Part shown: positions 32,522 to 45,264 of the stretch, piece after piece
Numbering within the stretch: position 1 is the first letter of the stretch
Layout: the number at the start of each line of letters is the position of its first letter
Origin: Papaver somniferum
Taxonomy: Eukaryota; Streptophyta; Magnoliopsida; Ranunculales; Papaveraceae
Length of the DNA stretch: 64,000 nt
Reading direction: 5' to 3'
Assembly (NCBI RefSeq): GCF_003573695.1
Contig: NC_039361.1
Span: 37,626,393 to 37,690,392 of the forward strand
The notes under the pieces: generated by a model
The model's input: the letters and a program-made list of their open reading frames with translations, nothing else
What the model was told of the DNA's origin: nothing
Databases searched by the model: none
Translations under genes and position numbers: made by a program

Positions 32522-34862
32522 TGAAAAAGCGGGGGTCTAACAACACCACCCAATATTTCGCTTAGTAATCTGTACGAACAAACTCCAATATATTTTCTAG
32601 AGAATCAACTAGACAATCAGACTCAATCTAGAGAAAAGTATATCAAAGAGTTTATATCTCAATCTCTCAATTTAATCTTACTCAAGCAAACTGCAAGTCT
32701 CGATTAAAGAGAGATAACTTGGATGGTACCAAAGACCAATATCCAAGGATCAATCAATATAAATCAACAACCGTTAGGTCGGACTCTCCAATTGATTGAT
32801 CAACGCACAACCTGTATTATTTCAATTATATAACAAATATAATGCAGAAATAGAAATAACACAGACACCAGAAGTTTTGTTAACGAGGAAACCGCAAATG
32901 CAGAAAAACCCCGGGACCTAGTCCAGATTGAATACACACTGTATTAAGCCGCTACATACACTAGCCTACTCCAAGATAACTTCAGACCGGACTTTAGTTG
33001 AACCCCAATCAGTCTCCCACTAATCCAAGGTACAATTGCACCCCTACGCCTCTTATCCCAGCAGGATACTGCGTACTTGATTCCCTTAGTTGATCTCACC
33101 CACAACTAAGAGTTGCTACGACCCAAAATCGCAGGCTTTGACAATAAAAAAATCTGTCTCACACAGACAAGTCTATCAAAGGATCAATCTGTCTGCCACA
33201 GAAAAACCCTAAAGTTTTTGTTTCGTCTTTTGATAATAATCAAGGTGAACAGGAACTAATTGATAATCCGGTCTTATATTCCCGAAGGACAGCCTAGATA
33301 AATCAATCACCTCACAACAATCTTAATCGTATGGTAGCGAAACAAGATGTTGCGGAATCAAAAATGATGAGACGAAGATGTTTGTGATTACTTTTTATAT
33401 CTTGCCTATCGGAGATATCAAATCTCAAGACAATCAATATGATTGTACTCGCACGATAGAAGATGCAAGATCAGATCAGACAACTACGATAAAATTAGTA
33501 TCGGTCTGGATTCACAATCCCAATGAAGTCTTTAAGTCGTTAACCTGGTTTTAGAAGAAGAAAACCAAAGGTTAAAGGAGAACCGACTCTAGCACGCAAA
33601 CTAGTATCACACGTAAGGTATGGGGATTAGTTTTCGCCTTGGTCACAAAGCAAACAATATTCACCGTTAGATGAAATCCTAATTTAGATTCAAGCTAATA
33701 TATCTCAATCGTTAGATCGAAATCTTAGCTTGTTATACACAAATGAAATGCACGCTTCTAGGTTTGTTAACCGTACCCAAACGTGTACATTGTTGGTTCA
33801 ACAATAGTTAACCAAAAGGTTAGTCATCTGAGCATTTCATACAAACCATTTTCTTCTTCACCATAACTAGTTCTAATGACTCATATAAACTAGTTAGAGA
33901 GTTGTTCAATTGCAAGGAAATATCATGTACTACACAAGACACAATTGAATCAAAGATGATTTGATTCACATTAATTGGTTCATGAAATTTAAAGCCACGG
34001 TTTGCAAAAGCATTCCTTAGTCTTTATAAGTTTAAGTTCAGAAATCATCTTTAGATAAATAACCTTCTCAAGTTCGCAGACTAGGTTCGCGGACTTAAGG
34101 TACTGGACAGAGTTTACAAACTCCAGCAGAAATTCTCGGGATGGGAACTTCGCCGGTTCGCGGACTGGGTTCGCGGACTTATCTCACGCAAGTAGTTTGT
34201 CAACTGCAACAGAAATTCTCGGGTTTGAGAACTTCGGAAGTTCGCGGACTTGTCTACAAGCCATTCTTCCAGTATAGGACTTATGCACATATGTGTTTCC
34301 ACAACATACTTATGACCATCATTGGTTATGTAATCTAAACTCTCATAACAATCATTAAAACATTCTTAGAGGACGTTATATAGTTGTTACACTATTTTTC
34401 GTCAAAGCAATTTTCAAAGTGATTGAAACATATCATGACTTGCATCACTAGGTAAAGAAAAACATGGTCGAAGCGAAACGCTTACCAACACATATTTCGA
34501 GATATAGATGGGCGAGGTATACTTGGCTCAAAATACCAAATGTGTATAATCTAAGTCAATATATATAGCGTACGACTTTTTGTCTCAATAAGTAGGAGAT
34601 AGAATAGATAGACTTTTCAGTGACAGATAAGTTCAAGTTTTCACATACCTTTTTGTCGAGAAGTTCCATCGGTTCCTTGAGTAGTTCTTCTACTTGTATG
34701 ATGAGTCGCCATGAAGTCCTTGAGCTCAACTACACTTACTATCCTAGTCCGAGACTTAGCTATAATAGACTAGAAATCAAGACTTATATTTTTGATCACT
34801 AACATTGACAAACATGCTTGATATAGCAACGCATGCGAGTTCGACCGAGAAGTGCTCTAACA
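32522..34862 (-). repeat. Family D 3' LTR, 2341 bp, lacking its TATA region
   Basis: Plus-strand limits TGAAAAAGCG...CTCTAACA. Compared with the other D LTR it lacks 47 bp at the junction near 33634, the segment that carries the TATA-like site in the partner (40910-40956). The shared inner block is at 32875-32926 and the GTTCGCGGACTT array at about 34069-34260. Confidence 0.92.
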
Positions 34863-37820
34863 ATCTCCCCCTTTGTCAATTTTAGTGACAAAACTATCAA
34901 TACATATGGAATACAAAAAAGATAATGAAACTTTAGTAGCTCCTATTCCACATGTCTAATCTTCAATATTCCTCGAAATCTTCGTCCTTTCAAGTATTCC
35001 AATGATCCCAAAGGTTGTATGTTTAGCATCACCGTTGTTGAAGATCCGTAGCTATAACAATGAGAAAGCATCGGTCTCGATCATTTTTATACAGTGTCAT
35101 AGTATTATAACACAGTGTAAAAGTCCAATTGTATCACAACTTCAACAATAATACTATGGTGATATGTATCACTTCCCCTTAGTCAATACTCCATCTCACA
35201 TGGAAACCACTCCCCCTTACACAATGATCCGAAAACCATATGTATTTTTATTGTGAAATACATATTAATTCTCCCCCTTTTTGTCAATAAAATTGGCAAA
35301 GGTACAAGAACGGGATCATAATGAAATTTCCGTAAGAGACATTTCATGACTGAAAGAAAACAACACACATCATCTTATTTAGATGCAATCTTATAGTCGA
35401 AGCTAATAGCATTCATCAAGGAGTTTAAAGATACAAGATAACCCATCTAAAATTTCACAGCCGCACACCCCTCAATATATGACCATTAAGCACAAGTTCA
35501 AAAGAACTCTCCCCCATTAGATGTCATTTCCAAGGGAACAACAAGAGCGACCTTAATTTCAAGAGAAAAGAAGGATTTTTATTGGACACTAAAAACAATG
35601 AAAATGATTTTCTATATCCAGAAACTCAATCAAATTAATCACAAGTAAACCGATGATTAATTTAATCGGAATACTCAATCAAATTAAACACACAAAGTGG
35701 TCAACTTAATTGATTATGCTCAACATAAGTAAACTTACGGAACATATGACTAAGATAACCATTAGAAGATGATTCAGATAGCCGTTCATATAGTCAACAC
35801 AAGAAAAACTTATGGAGTATATGAATACTCAACTAGACTAATTACAAGAGAACCCATACTTAATCTAATTGGAATACACAATCAAACTAATCACAAAAAT
35901 AATCAATTTAATTGTCATTTGTTTTGCTCGACATAAGAGAACTTACGGAGCAATAAATAAATAACCAAACAAGATGATTAATTTAGTTCACAAATGCTCA
36001 ACATAAAATACCTTATGGAACAACCAACCAAGATAATCAAAAATTAATCAACTTAGTTGTATTGTGATCAAGATAAGACACATTGCGGAGCCTCACAGTA
36101 TTACAAAAAAAAATGGATCAGTGAAGATCAATACTGTGGAATACACAAGGATTCATTATATATATAATCATTATATGCATAACAATATTTAACAGACATA
36201 ATCCTTAAACACAAAAGATTTTAACCTATCTTCCATCAAGGAATTCATAATATAGGCTTAACTTTTGTATTTATCAAAAGTCTATTCATCCTTAAATCAA
36301 TACATGAATACCGATCATGAACGACTTTATTTTTGACAAAATATGGGACAACATAGTTCAGGACGTAAACACCAACATCCCATAACAAATTGCAATATAA
36401 CAAATCATAAAGATTAAATACTGCAAACCATCATCCTCCAAATATTTTAAGAATTTAAAACCAATTAATCTAAAAGCATGAAGATGAAAAACTTTGGACA
36501 TAGTTATGTGTAATCACAATAATTGTTGTTCCAAACTCTAGTAATCCTTCTCAAAAACAAGAATAAATTCTCATAAGAAGTTTCCTAGGCATCAAGACAA
36601 ACTCGTAATGCACATATAAGATGATTTTTACTTAGAGAGTAGAATCAATATTTTCGTTCGGATTTATACTAAGAATAGCTACCAAAGGCGTATAAAAAGA
36701 TTTTCAAAGAAGAACATACAAAGTCATTAACGACCATGCACCATAGTTCACAGAAAATGATTGTGAACATTCAAGAATCCCATAGTAATGCGTACAACTG
36801 CCCATTCTTGAACTTCCTTCTTTGTGATTCACCAACAACATTCTTGTAAAAGCTACAAATGATCTTAGAAGAGTACTACTCCATGAATCCAAGTGCCCAA
36901 GTCCAAGAGAAGTAGAACAAGTGCAACGAAACAGAGCAAAACACTCAAAAACAAGAGACAGGACAAATACCAATCTTAACTCATCCAAATTTAATAATTA
37001 TCACCTCTATTTTTATGAGAATTCAAATAATAATAGAATGCAAAAAAGAATAAGGTCATTCTGAGTTCGGAAGAAGAAGATACGACCAAAACAAGTTTAC
37101 CGAATATCGACGTCAAGTATGCATACAGGTTTGCAAACGAATTTTCGTATCCTGGAGCAGTATGCAGACGGGGTTTGCGAACTTAAACCCCTGGATTTTG
37201 GTTTTAAATGATGTTAAGCATACTTGGTATGTGTACCATGAAGTCCAAAGATCCCGAACTAATGTTTTTAAACCTAAACATTTAAGAACCTTAAACACAG
37301 ATCAAGTTAGGTAGAAATGAACGATAATCAAGGTACATGGATCATTATAAGTACTCAAACAAATAATAAAAACATAAAACTTGCTCAAGTTTATAGACAT
37401 ACCTTTTTAGAAAAGTTCAATTGAATTCTACAGCCTTACTGAATATAATCTGTGCGCCCCAGTTGTTGTGCTTCCCTCACCGTATACATAGTAGGGCATT
37501 TCTTAGTGAGGATGCACTTTCAACACAAACAAGTTGTGTTGAGGTGAAAAATGTCTTGCTCACCATGACACCAAGAAAGAGTTTCTTTCCAACAACATTT
37601 AAATCTTGTAGTGTTGAGAAACATCCAAGGAACTGTTTTTATAAGTCTATCAAAGAACTTCAAGAGAACCCAAAAAGATTTGTGTTTCTGATTTCTTATT
37701 TTCCAACTTATAAAAAACAGTTTATGCAGATAGCTTTTAGTATTGCGAAGGAAAACTCTTTTGGTAAAAAGAGACGTCCTAGAATCTTCATAAAAGAATA
37801 CAATACTACTATCTTGATAG
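34863..37820 (-). other. Family D 3' interior
   Basis: Just inside the LTR is the purine tract (minus AAATTGACAAAGGGGGAGAT, about 34881-34864 plus strand). Further G-rich tracts are at about 35206 and 35272-35283 (GACAAAAAGGGGGAGA on the minus strand). Around 37110-37230 words such as GTATGCATAC and TTTGCAAAC resemble the B LTR array, so an LTR scrap may lie here. The first 300 bases on the minus strand (37820-37520) continue the D ORF. Other frames are not convincing. Confidence 0.55.
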
Positions 37821-39756
37821 GAAGTTGATAATATTTTTGAATGATGTTGTAGTAATGAGGTTCAAACTCTCGGACTTGTGAATATTAAATTTAAAGATTT
37901 AATAAAATTATATACAAAAATATTAACAAAGTGGGCGAGAGGTAACCAAGACACTAGATTCCACTATGACACAAAATTGAATGATACATATTTCAAAACT
38001 CTAATTATCTTTCAAAACTCTTATTTCTTAATTCAAAAGGAAAATTCTCAAAAATTAATTGTATCCCCTAAGCATAGATTATCTAAACAAAACATAACCT
38101 ATCTAATTGAATCACAACTAATGAAGAAAATTTTTGCAAACAATTAAAAACTCTACAAAAGCACTGATTGAGTGAATTATAAATTATAAATTAGAGAGAA
38201 TAAATAATTACCAATTATTCATGCGTAAATAGCTTCCTCATTGCCTTGGTTGTGAGAGAATTAGCCGCTCATCATGTTGGAAAACCTCTCAAAGAATTTC
38301 ATTGATGCTCAAAAATGGTTTACAAATGATGAGAATATGAGAAATACAATAAAACCGGGTTTGTAACAGTTATAACTGTTACAAACCAGCTGTTACAGAA
38401 AACGACAGACAGAAAGTATTGTAAACACTGTGCTGCGACCCTCGCCTCTGTGTCACTGACACTGTTGAAAAACGACTGTCTCTGGGAGTCTGTTCTTCGC
38501 GTTCTTCAGCACCAGTAGCAGCAGAAAACAGCAGCATGAAGCTTGTAAAGCCCCCCCAAAATCTCGACCCCCTCTCTAGGACTCCCAGGGAATCTATTTA
38601 AAGAAAAAACACGTGTTGAATCTCCTCCATTGATCCCAAATAATCTTCTTTTACTCGGGATATTTTCTTTCTTTTTTTATCAATAATTTTGATTTTTACG
38701 CATCTGCAGCTGGATTAAATTCCTTATAAATCTTCTTCACGTTCCAAAGTGTTGATTAAGGCTTCCAAACACGTGCAGTACACGTTTAGATTCACCACAA
38801 CTCGTGTAAGCTCATGTTTTTCCTCCAACTCCCTGTTTGGATTAAACCAAGTTATCCAGACAAATTTGATCGAAACAAACACCCATACTAGCTTTGTTAG
38901 GACATATCGCAACTACCCATTAAGTTTCAGCGATTGAATCACACAAAAACTCCTCCAAAATCCGTTCGAAAACTCTGCCATTGTTGCTGCCATTTTTCCC
39001 GCCTTTTTTATTTTTGAATTTTGGGAAGAAGATGTCCTCCCCTTAATCCTGTGCGGGTGTCCCTTTAGCACTTGCCCTGGGGTGCAAATAGTATTTTTGG
39101 GCATAAATAGTAATTTTTCTGGGATTCCTTCAGCGCATTTCTAGGGTGCCTTTAACACATTTCGGGGGTGTAAAACACCACTTTTCGAGCCAATTTCGCC
39201 GCAAGAGCTTATTTTTCCAAAAACATCTACAAAAACATAAAACACCATAATAAGTACGAAATCGAGTACTAACAATACAGAACATTGAGGACAAATTAGA
39301 CACAAAAATGTGTCTATCGGAAGTATCAGGGATTGAGCAACTAATCAATTCATGCTTTGAGGTGATATACTTAGATGACTGAGATTTAAACTCCTCTTGT
39401 AATTCGTTTAGTTTATCACAACTAATTGGATTACGCAGAGGAGGAGCATTGATCTCACTGATTAGTAAATCAATATCAACCTCAACATGAATATTATTCA
39501 TCCTAACTTGATTTAGCCGGTCAAGAGATTCTTGCTGTTTCTGGAGGTATAACTCAACATCAAGAGATAATCTCTCAAGCTTCTTTTCAAGCCCTGAAAA
39601 CACTTCAAGGGATTTTAAACCTGGTGGAGGTTTAGATAGAGTTATTCTACATATTTTATTAAATCAGTCATGGAAGAGACTTCTGAAATCCCTGGATCTG
39701 GTGGTGCATTTATTGAGATAGCACTACTGTCCACAGAGTCAGATCGCTACAAACAC
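37520..39756 (-). pseudogene. Family D ORF split by a solo gypsy LTR
   Basis: After the primer site the minus strand opens with a word like the start of family B ORF1 but with GTG for ATG (near 39756), soon broken by a stop and frameshift. From the Met at 39603 a frame reads FSGLEKKLERLSLDVELYLQ and later CDKLNELQEEFKSQSSKY, strongly helical and coiled-coil-like, down to 39320. There a solo LTR with target duplication interrupts it. Skipping the LTR and one duplication copy, the same frame stays open from 37820 for about 99 codons to a TGA at 37522-37520. About 194 codons in all. No known domain. Confidence 0.55.
37826..39319 (-). repeat. Solo Ty3/gypsy (Athila-like) LTR nested in family D
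   Basis: 1494 bp on the minus strand, starting CGATAGACACATTTTTGTG (TG changed to CG) and ending AAATATTATCA. It is a diverged relative of the 1.5-kb LTRs at 54722 and 59948. GAAGT flanks it at 37821-37825 and 39320-39324. No interior remains, so it arose by LTR-LTR recombination. Confidence 0.9.
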
Positions 39757-39786
39757 AGACTTGTAAGGTCATGAACGTGTTTGCAT

Positions 39787-39798
39787 GCTCTGATACCA
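39787..39798 (-). promoter_or_regulatory. Primer binding site, family D
   Basis: TGGTATCAGAGC on the minus strand, two bases inside the 5' LTR. Confidence 0.93.
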
Positions 39799-39800
39799 AT

Positions 39801-42179
39801 TGAAAAAGCGGGGGTCTAACAACACCACCCAATATTTCGCTTAGCAATCTGTATGGACAAACTCCAATATACTTTCTAGAGAATCAACTAGACAGCCAGA
39901 CTCAATCTAGAGAAAAGTATATTAAAGAGTTTATATCTCAATCTCTCAATTTAATCTTACTCAAGCAAACTGCGAGTATCAATTAAAGAGAGATAACTTG
40001 GATGGTACGAAAGACCAATATCCAAAGATCAATCAATATCAATCAACAACTGTTAGGTCGTACTCTCCAATTGATTGATCTAACACACAACCTGTATTAT
40101 TTAAATTATATAACAAATATAATGCGGAAATAAAAATAACACATACACCAGAAGTTTTGTTAACGAGGAAACCGCAAATGCAGAAAAACACCATTACCTA
40201 GTCCAGATTGAATACACATTAAGCCGCTACAGACACTAACCTACTACAAGATAACTTCGGAATGGACTGTAGTTGAACCCCAATCAGTCTCCCACTGATC
40301 CAAGGTACAGTTGCACCCATATTCCTATGATCCTAGCATGATACTGCGCACTTGATTCCCTTAGCTGATCTCACCCACAACTAAGAGTTGCTACGACCCA
40401 AGATCGCAGGCTTTGACAATAAAAAAATCTGTCTCACACAGACAAGTCTATCAAAGGATCAATCTGTCTCCCACATAAAAACCCTAAAGTTTTTGTTCCG
40501 TCTTTTGATAATAATCAAGGTGAACAGGAACCAATTGATAATCCGGTCTTATATTCCCGAAGAACAGCCTAGATAAATCAATCACCTCACAACAATCTTA
40601 ATCGTATGGTAGCGAAACAAGATGTTGCGGAATCAAAAACGATGAGACGGAGATGTTTGTGATTACTTTTTATATATTTCCTATCGGAGATATCAAATCT
40701 CAAGCCAATCAATCTGATTGTACTCGTACGATAGAAGATGCAAGATCAGATCACACAACTACGATAAAAGTAGTATCGGTGTGGCTTCACAATCCCAATG
40801 AAGTCTTTAAGTCGTTAACCTGTTTTTAGAAGAAGAAAACCAAAGGTTAAAGGAGAACCAACTCTAGCACGCAAACTAGTATCACACATAAGGTGTGGGG
40901 ATTAGTTTTGCAGAGTTGCTAGATGTCCCCTTATATAGTCTTTCAAATCAGGGTTTCGCCTTGGTCACAAAGCAAACAATATTCACCGTTAGATGAAAAC
41001 CTGATTTAGATTCAATCTAATATATCTCAACCGTTAGATCGAAATCTTAGCTTGTTATACACAAATGAAATACACGCTTCTAGGTTTGTTAACCGTACCC
41101 AAACGTGTACATTGTTGGTTCAACAATAGTTAACCAAAAGGTTAGCCATCTGAGCATTTCATACCAACCATTTTCTTCTTCATCATAACTAGTTCAAATG
41201 ACTCATATGAACTAGTTAGAGAGTTCTTCAATTGCAAGGAAATCTCATGTACTACACAAGACACAATTGAAGTAAAGTTGATTTGATTCACATGAATTGG
41301 TTCATGAACTTTATAGCCACGGTTTGCAAAAGCATTCCTTAGTCTTTATAAGTTTAAGTTCAGAAATCATCTTCAGATATATAACCTTCTCAAGTTCGCA
41401 GACTAGGTTCGCGGACTTAAGGTACTGGACAGAGTTTACAAACTCCAGCAGAAATTCTCGGGATGAGAACTTCGCCGGTTCGCGGACTGGGTTCGCGGAC
41501 TTAGCTCACGCAAGTAGTTTGTCAACTCCAACATAAATTCTCGGGTTTGAGAACTTCGGCAGTTCGCGGACTGAGTTCGCGGACTTGGCTACAAGCCATT
41601 CTTCCAGTATAAGACTTATGCACATATGTGTTTCCACAACATACTTATGACCATCATTTTTTATGTAATCTAAACTCTCATTCCAATCATTGAAACATTC
41701 TTAGAGGACGTTATATAGTTGTTAAACTTTTTCTCGTCAAAGCAATTGAAACATATCATGACTTGCGTCACTAGGTAAAGAAAAACATGGTCGAAGCGAA
41801 ACGCTTACCAACTCATATTTCGAGATATAGGTAGGCGAGGTATACTCGGCTCGAAATACCAAATGTGTATAATCTAAGTCTATAGCATACGACCTTTTGT
41901 CTCGAGAAGTAGGAGATAGAATAGATAGACTTTTGAGTGATAGATAAGTTCAAGTCTTCACATACCTTTTTGTCGAGAAGTTCCACCGGTTCCTTGAGTA
42001 GTTCTTCTACTTGTATGATGAATCGACATGAAGTCCTTGAGCTCAACTATACTTACTATCCTAGTCCGAGACTTAGATATAATAGACTAGAAATCAAGAC
42101 TTATATTTTTGATCACTAACATTGACAAACATGCTTGATGTAGCAACGCATGCGAGTTCGACCGAGCAGTGCTCTAACA
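39801..42179 (-). repeat. Family D 5' LTR, 2379 bp
   Basis: On the minus strand it starts TGTTAGAGCACTGCTCGGTC and ends CCCCGCTTTTTCA. It has a TATA-like ACTATATAAGG (plus 40931-40940 region), the inner block at 40155-40206 (with a few changes) and an array of GTTCGCGGACTT-type words at about 41393-41595. It is more complete than its partner. Confidence 0.93.
41393..41595 (-). repeat. GTTCGCGGACTT array in the family D LTR
   Basis: Plus-strand words GTTCGCAGACT, GTTCGCGGACTT, GTTCGCGGACTGG and repeats of them, often in pairs separated by GG. The partner LTR has the same array at about 34069-34260 with one pair fewer near its end. Same place relative to the TATA-like site as the arrays of families A, B and C. 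Confidence 0.8.
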
Positions 42180-42184
42180 GGTCG

Positions 42185-44017
42185 CAACCTACATTCGGAA
42201 GCAAGGTGTAACCGATCACGACCTACACTGGGGCATGGTATAACCGATCACAACCTATATTTTGAGTCTTGGTATAACCGGTCCCAAGAGCAAAACCAAT
42301 TTTCCAAAGTTCACATATTTCTAAATATTATGTGTGAATTTGGAATTAGGGTTTTCTAATATAGGAAACGTCTAGATGTCGAAATTATTTGAGCATGTGC
42401 ATAATCCTTATAATTAAGTTTTCAAAGACATTCCTTGATTCTCAAGGTGATCCCAAAACGAAATATTGAAAAGCATTTAATTATGATTTTCAAATATATA
42501 TGTTTTGATTACCAACAATTAAAGCATATCCTCTGGAAAAGGTTATTAGTTGATGTACTAAAACTAATAATATAAATTTTCTAAAAGAGATTTCGGAAAT
42601 ATTGGTTTACATTTCATTGGAAATAGGAAAACCGAAATTAGGTACTTTAATGCATATATTGAGAATATTTTAGGTTTTGCAATTTCCTTCTTGTCCAAAC
42701 ATCCTTTATCTATAAATACTTGAGTTTGCATTTCTTGCAAACTATCCTAAGAGCCATGTAAATTTCATTCGTGTTGTTTCTGGTGGAGGCGTCTATTCGG
42801 AGAGGAAAGTAACGTAACTAGGAAAAATCTCTTACGACCGCTCGTTTAAATACTTATATGGGATGAAGAATCTCTACAACTACCGTTGGTGGGAAACTAG
42901 ATAATTGCATTGTTATTTTAGTTTTAGATTATTGATTTGATTGACTAACGGTTGTTGAAATTTTGACTGCACCTAGTTTGATCATTCTTGGGAGCCTTCT
43001 CTTCTGACATAAGGGTCACTCAAACTAGATTAAAGTATCGAACGGAGTTTTAGAACTATTTGTAGATCTAAAGACATCTTGTGATAATCCGTTGTTAACA
43101 GTCTCCATTCTGTGTGTGATTGATCACAAGAGGGTTCAAGTTGTGTTGTGCAGGTTATTGAGAAGGCAATTGAAGATTGGAAGACAAGAAGATCTTTTCT
43201 TATTAGTTTGCAGATCTTTTGAATTTGTGCACACATCTTGATCGGCTTGGATCCGACTTAATCTAGATTTATCTAATCAGAAAGTCGTATAGACCGGAAA
43301 CTATCATTTGGTGGTATTTTTCAATATCTGAATCTTATAGTAGTGAATCTGAATCTAAATTACTGATTCAGATTGATCTTACCCGGAAAAGAAGTTTATT
43401 AGATTAAATAGAGGAGCCTTTGTCGACTACTCAACATATCTTTTATTCCAAAGATAATAGAAGTGGTTACTAAACAAATTTGTTCCTTTACTGTTTGAAA
43501 TGCGATCTAAAGGATTTGAGTACATAAAGACTTTACTGGGTAAAACAAGTTGGGATATGATTTTTCTCTTCAGATTCACGTCCGTGGCCAACAGGTCGAA
43601 GACACAGGGATATTGAGGAAACTAAGTAACTAGGGGTAGTTTACTTGGTTTCAAATATATGAAGTTGGCTTTTCTTCTTTGTATAGCAGCTTAATTATGA
43701 GAGTATTCAAAACTGGACTAGGTCCCGGGGTTTTTCTGCATTTGCGGTTTCCTCGTTAACAAAATCTTGTGTTGTGTTATTTATTTTACTTTCACATTAT
43801 ACTTGTTATTATAATTAAATAAATAATACTATTCTGAGTAATCCGAATTACTTGACATTGATCCTATAGTCAATCGGTTTTATTACCGTAACTATTGTCA
43901 AGTAAATATCTTGTTGTCGTATTGTCTCGACTTTGTCCGTAGACAATCACACAAGGTATAAGACTTATAGGTTGAAATTAAAAGATTGTGGTGTATTTGC
44001 GTACCCTCGTCTTTTCA
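42185..44017 (+). repeat. Family C LTR, right copy, part after the D element
   Basis: Resumes the 34-bp array in mid-unit (42185), then CTATAAATA at 42710-42718, the shared block at 43713-43764, and the LTR end CTCGTCTTTTCA at 44017. Together with 31991-32521 this gives 2364 bp, which with the first 255 bp seen only in the left fragment makes about 2.6 kb. No primer site follows, so this is a solo or 3' LTR. Confidence 0.85.
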
Positions 44018-45103
44018 GTCTATTTGCAAACATATTTTCAAGATTTGATCTATACGATCCAAAGGGAAATCAGATATGCTTATCTGTTAGAGGCAGATTG
44101 GTAAAAAAAGTCTCCACTGAGGTTGAAGGAACTCTTACACCTAGTTTTTTTGCAGCTGAATCGGCATTTGGGTCTGGGTCAACCCCTGACACGCGCCGAG
44201 TCAGCAGTCTGACAGTTTTTTTTTCTACTTTGAGTCAGATCTTACTCGACCTCTGACTCAGACCTAACGTCTGACTCGGACCCGTTGGAGTCAGGTAACA
44301 AAATACCTCCGACTTATGAGACCAAGCCACTGACTCACATATTCTTGAGTCAGTTGAGTCAGATTTGTCTCAAAACAAACATATTGATTCAGATCCAGAT
44401 GAGTCAAGTGATTTCACTCAGATCCAGATGACTCAGATGAGTCAGGAGTAAACAAACATGGTGTTAGGCTGTAAAAGGACGTTATCTAAGGGAATTAATT
44501 GCGTAAAGCCTTGCGAGGTTCAAGAGACGTAAGGAACACGACTACAGCTGAATTACTTGGAGGCTTAACTAGGTCTCAACTACACTCCAGTCCGAAGTCT
44601 AATAGTAGGCTAGCGTCGGTAGAGGCTTAATACATTTTGGTGTTCAAAACTGGATGAGGCCCCAACATTTTTTTGGAAGTGCATTTTTTTCGTTAACAAA
44701 ACTTCTGGTGTCTTATCTTTATAATAGAAATAACACAAGAAGTACGTATTCAATTTACGTAGTTTGAGTCCTTATTAATTGTGATCAATTACGATACTTT
44801 TTCTTATAGAATTCGTATCTTTAAAGATAGATAATAAATTTCATACTTGGAAGAATTCAGATACTCTTGATTTGGATAAGACTAGATTGATCTTAGATAT
44901 CAATTCGTGAGATCGTACAAGAACTCTTTTACACAATCAGGTTGATCATGGACTTAGTTGTCTATCCATATTGATTGCGGAAAAGATAAGACTATATTGT
45001 TCAAGGATCTTTAATTGGATCTACTTTCAATTCTATTAGGTTTTTTCCATATAGGTTGTCGAACGAAAAGGTTGGTGGTGTACTTGGTTCCCTCTCCTTT
45101 TCA
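44018..45103 (+). repeat. Family F LTR, right part, with a GAGTCAG-rich insertion
   Basis: Ends CTCTCCTTTTCA at 45103, followed by a primer site. It has the decayed shared block at 44650-44701 and words related to the B/D LTRs (AAGGGAATTAATTGCG). Its first part is missing, replaced by the C LTR. A segment of about 300 bp (44157-44462) unlike the other LTRs is set into it. Confidence 0.75.
44157..44462. repeat. GAGTCAG/CTGACTC-rich inserted segment
   Basis: Six GAGTCAG (44198, 44232, 44288, 44347, 44356, 44439) and three CTGACTC (44253, 44271, 44330), plus degenerate forms. It ends AGTAAACAAACATG. No ORF and no clear terminal inverted repeat. Possibly a small non-autonomous DNA transposon with subterminal repeats. 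Confidence 0.55.
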
Positions 45104-45105
45104 AT

Positions 45106-45117
45106 TGGTACCAGAGC
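45106..45117 (+). promoter_or_regulatory. Primer binding site, family F
   Basis: TGGTACCAGAGC, one change from TGGTATCAGAGC, two bases after the LTR. Confidence 0.85.
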
Positions 45118-45264
45118 AGGCAACTACCTTGGATCTAATAAGGATGTGGTTGTGATTGATCCTTATAAATTTATTTTAATGAGAAACTGCTATGGAAAAC
45201 TTGTTTCGTTCACTTGTAACATACGCCAGAATACCTTAAAGATTCTTCAGAGTTTTTTTTATCT

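Larger units (their letters stand above)
32522..42179 (-). mobile_element. Family D element nested in a family C LTR
   Basis: Minus-strand element of 9.66 kb: 5' LTR 42179-39801, primer site 39798-39787, one recognisable ORF, a nested solo gypsy LTR (37826-39319), G-rich 3' region and 3' LTR 34862-32522. The target duplication GGTCG is at 32517-32521 and 42180-42184. No pol motif is visible, so it is non-autonomous. LTR ends, inner block and U5 are shared with family B. Confidence 0.95.

Noticed and set aside
37421..37828. 135-codon plus-strand frame inside element D
   Set aside because: It is antisense to the D ORF that reappears when the nested solo LTR is removed, and it ends at the LTR target site.
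32335..42290. 34-bp array taken as a satellite
   Set aside because: It is confined to the family C LTR at the place where other families carry arrays, so it is an LTR feature and not a centromeric satellite.
44198..44445. CRISPR-like regular repeats
   Set aside because: The GAGTCAG words are too short, irregularly spaced and in both orientations. Host is a plant.
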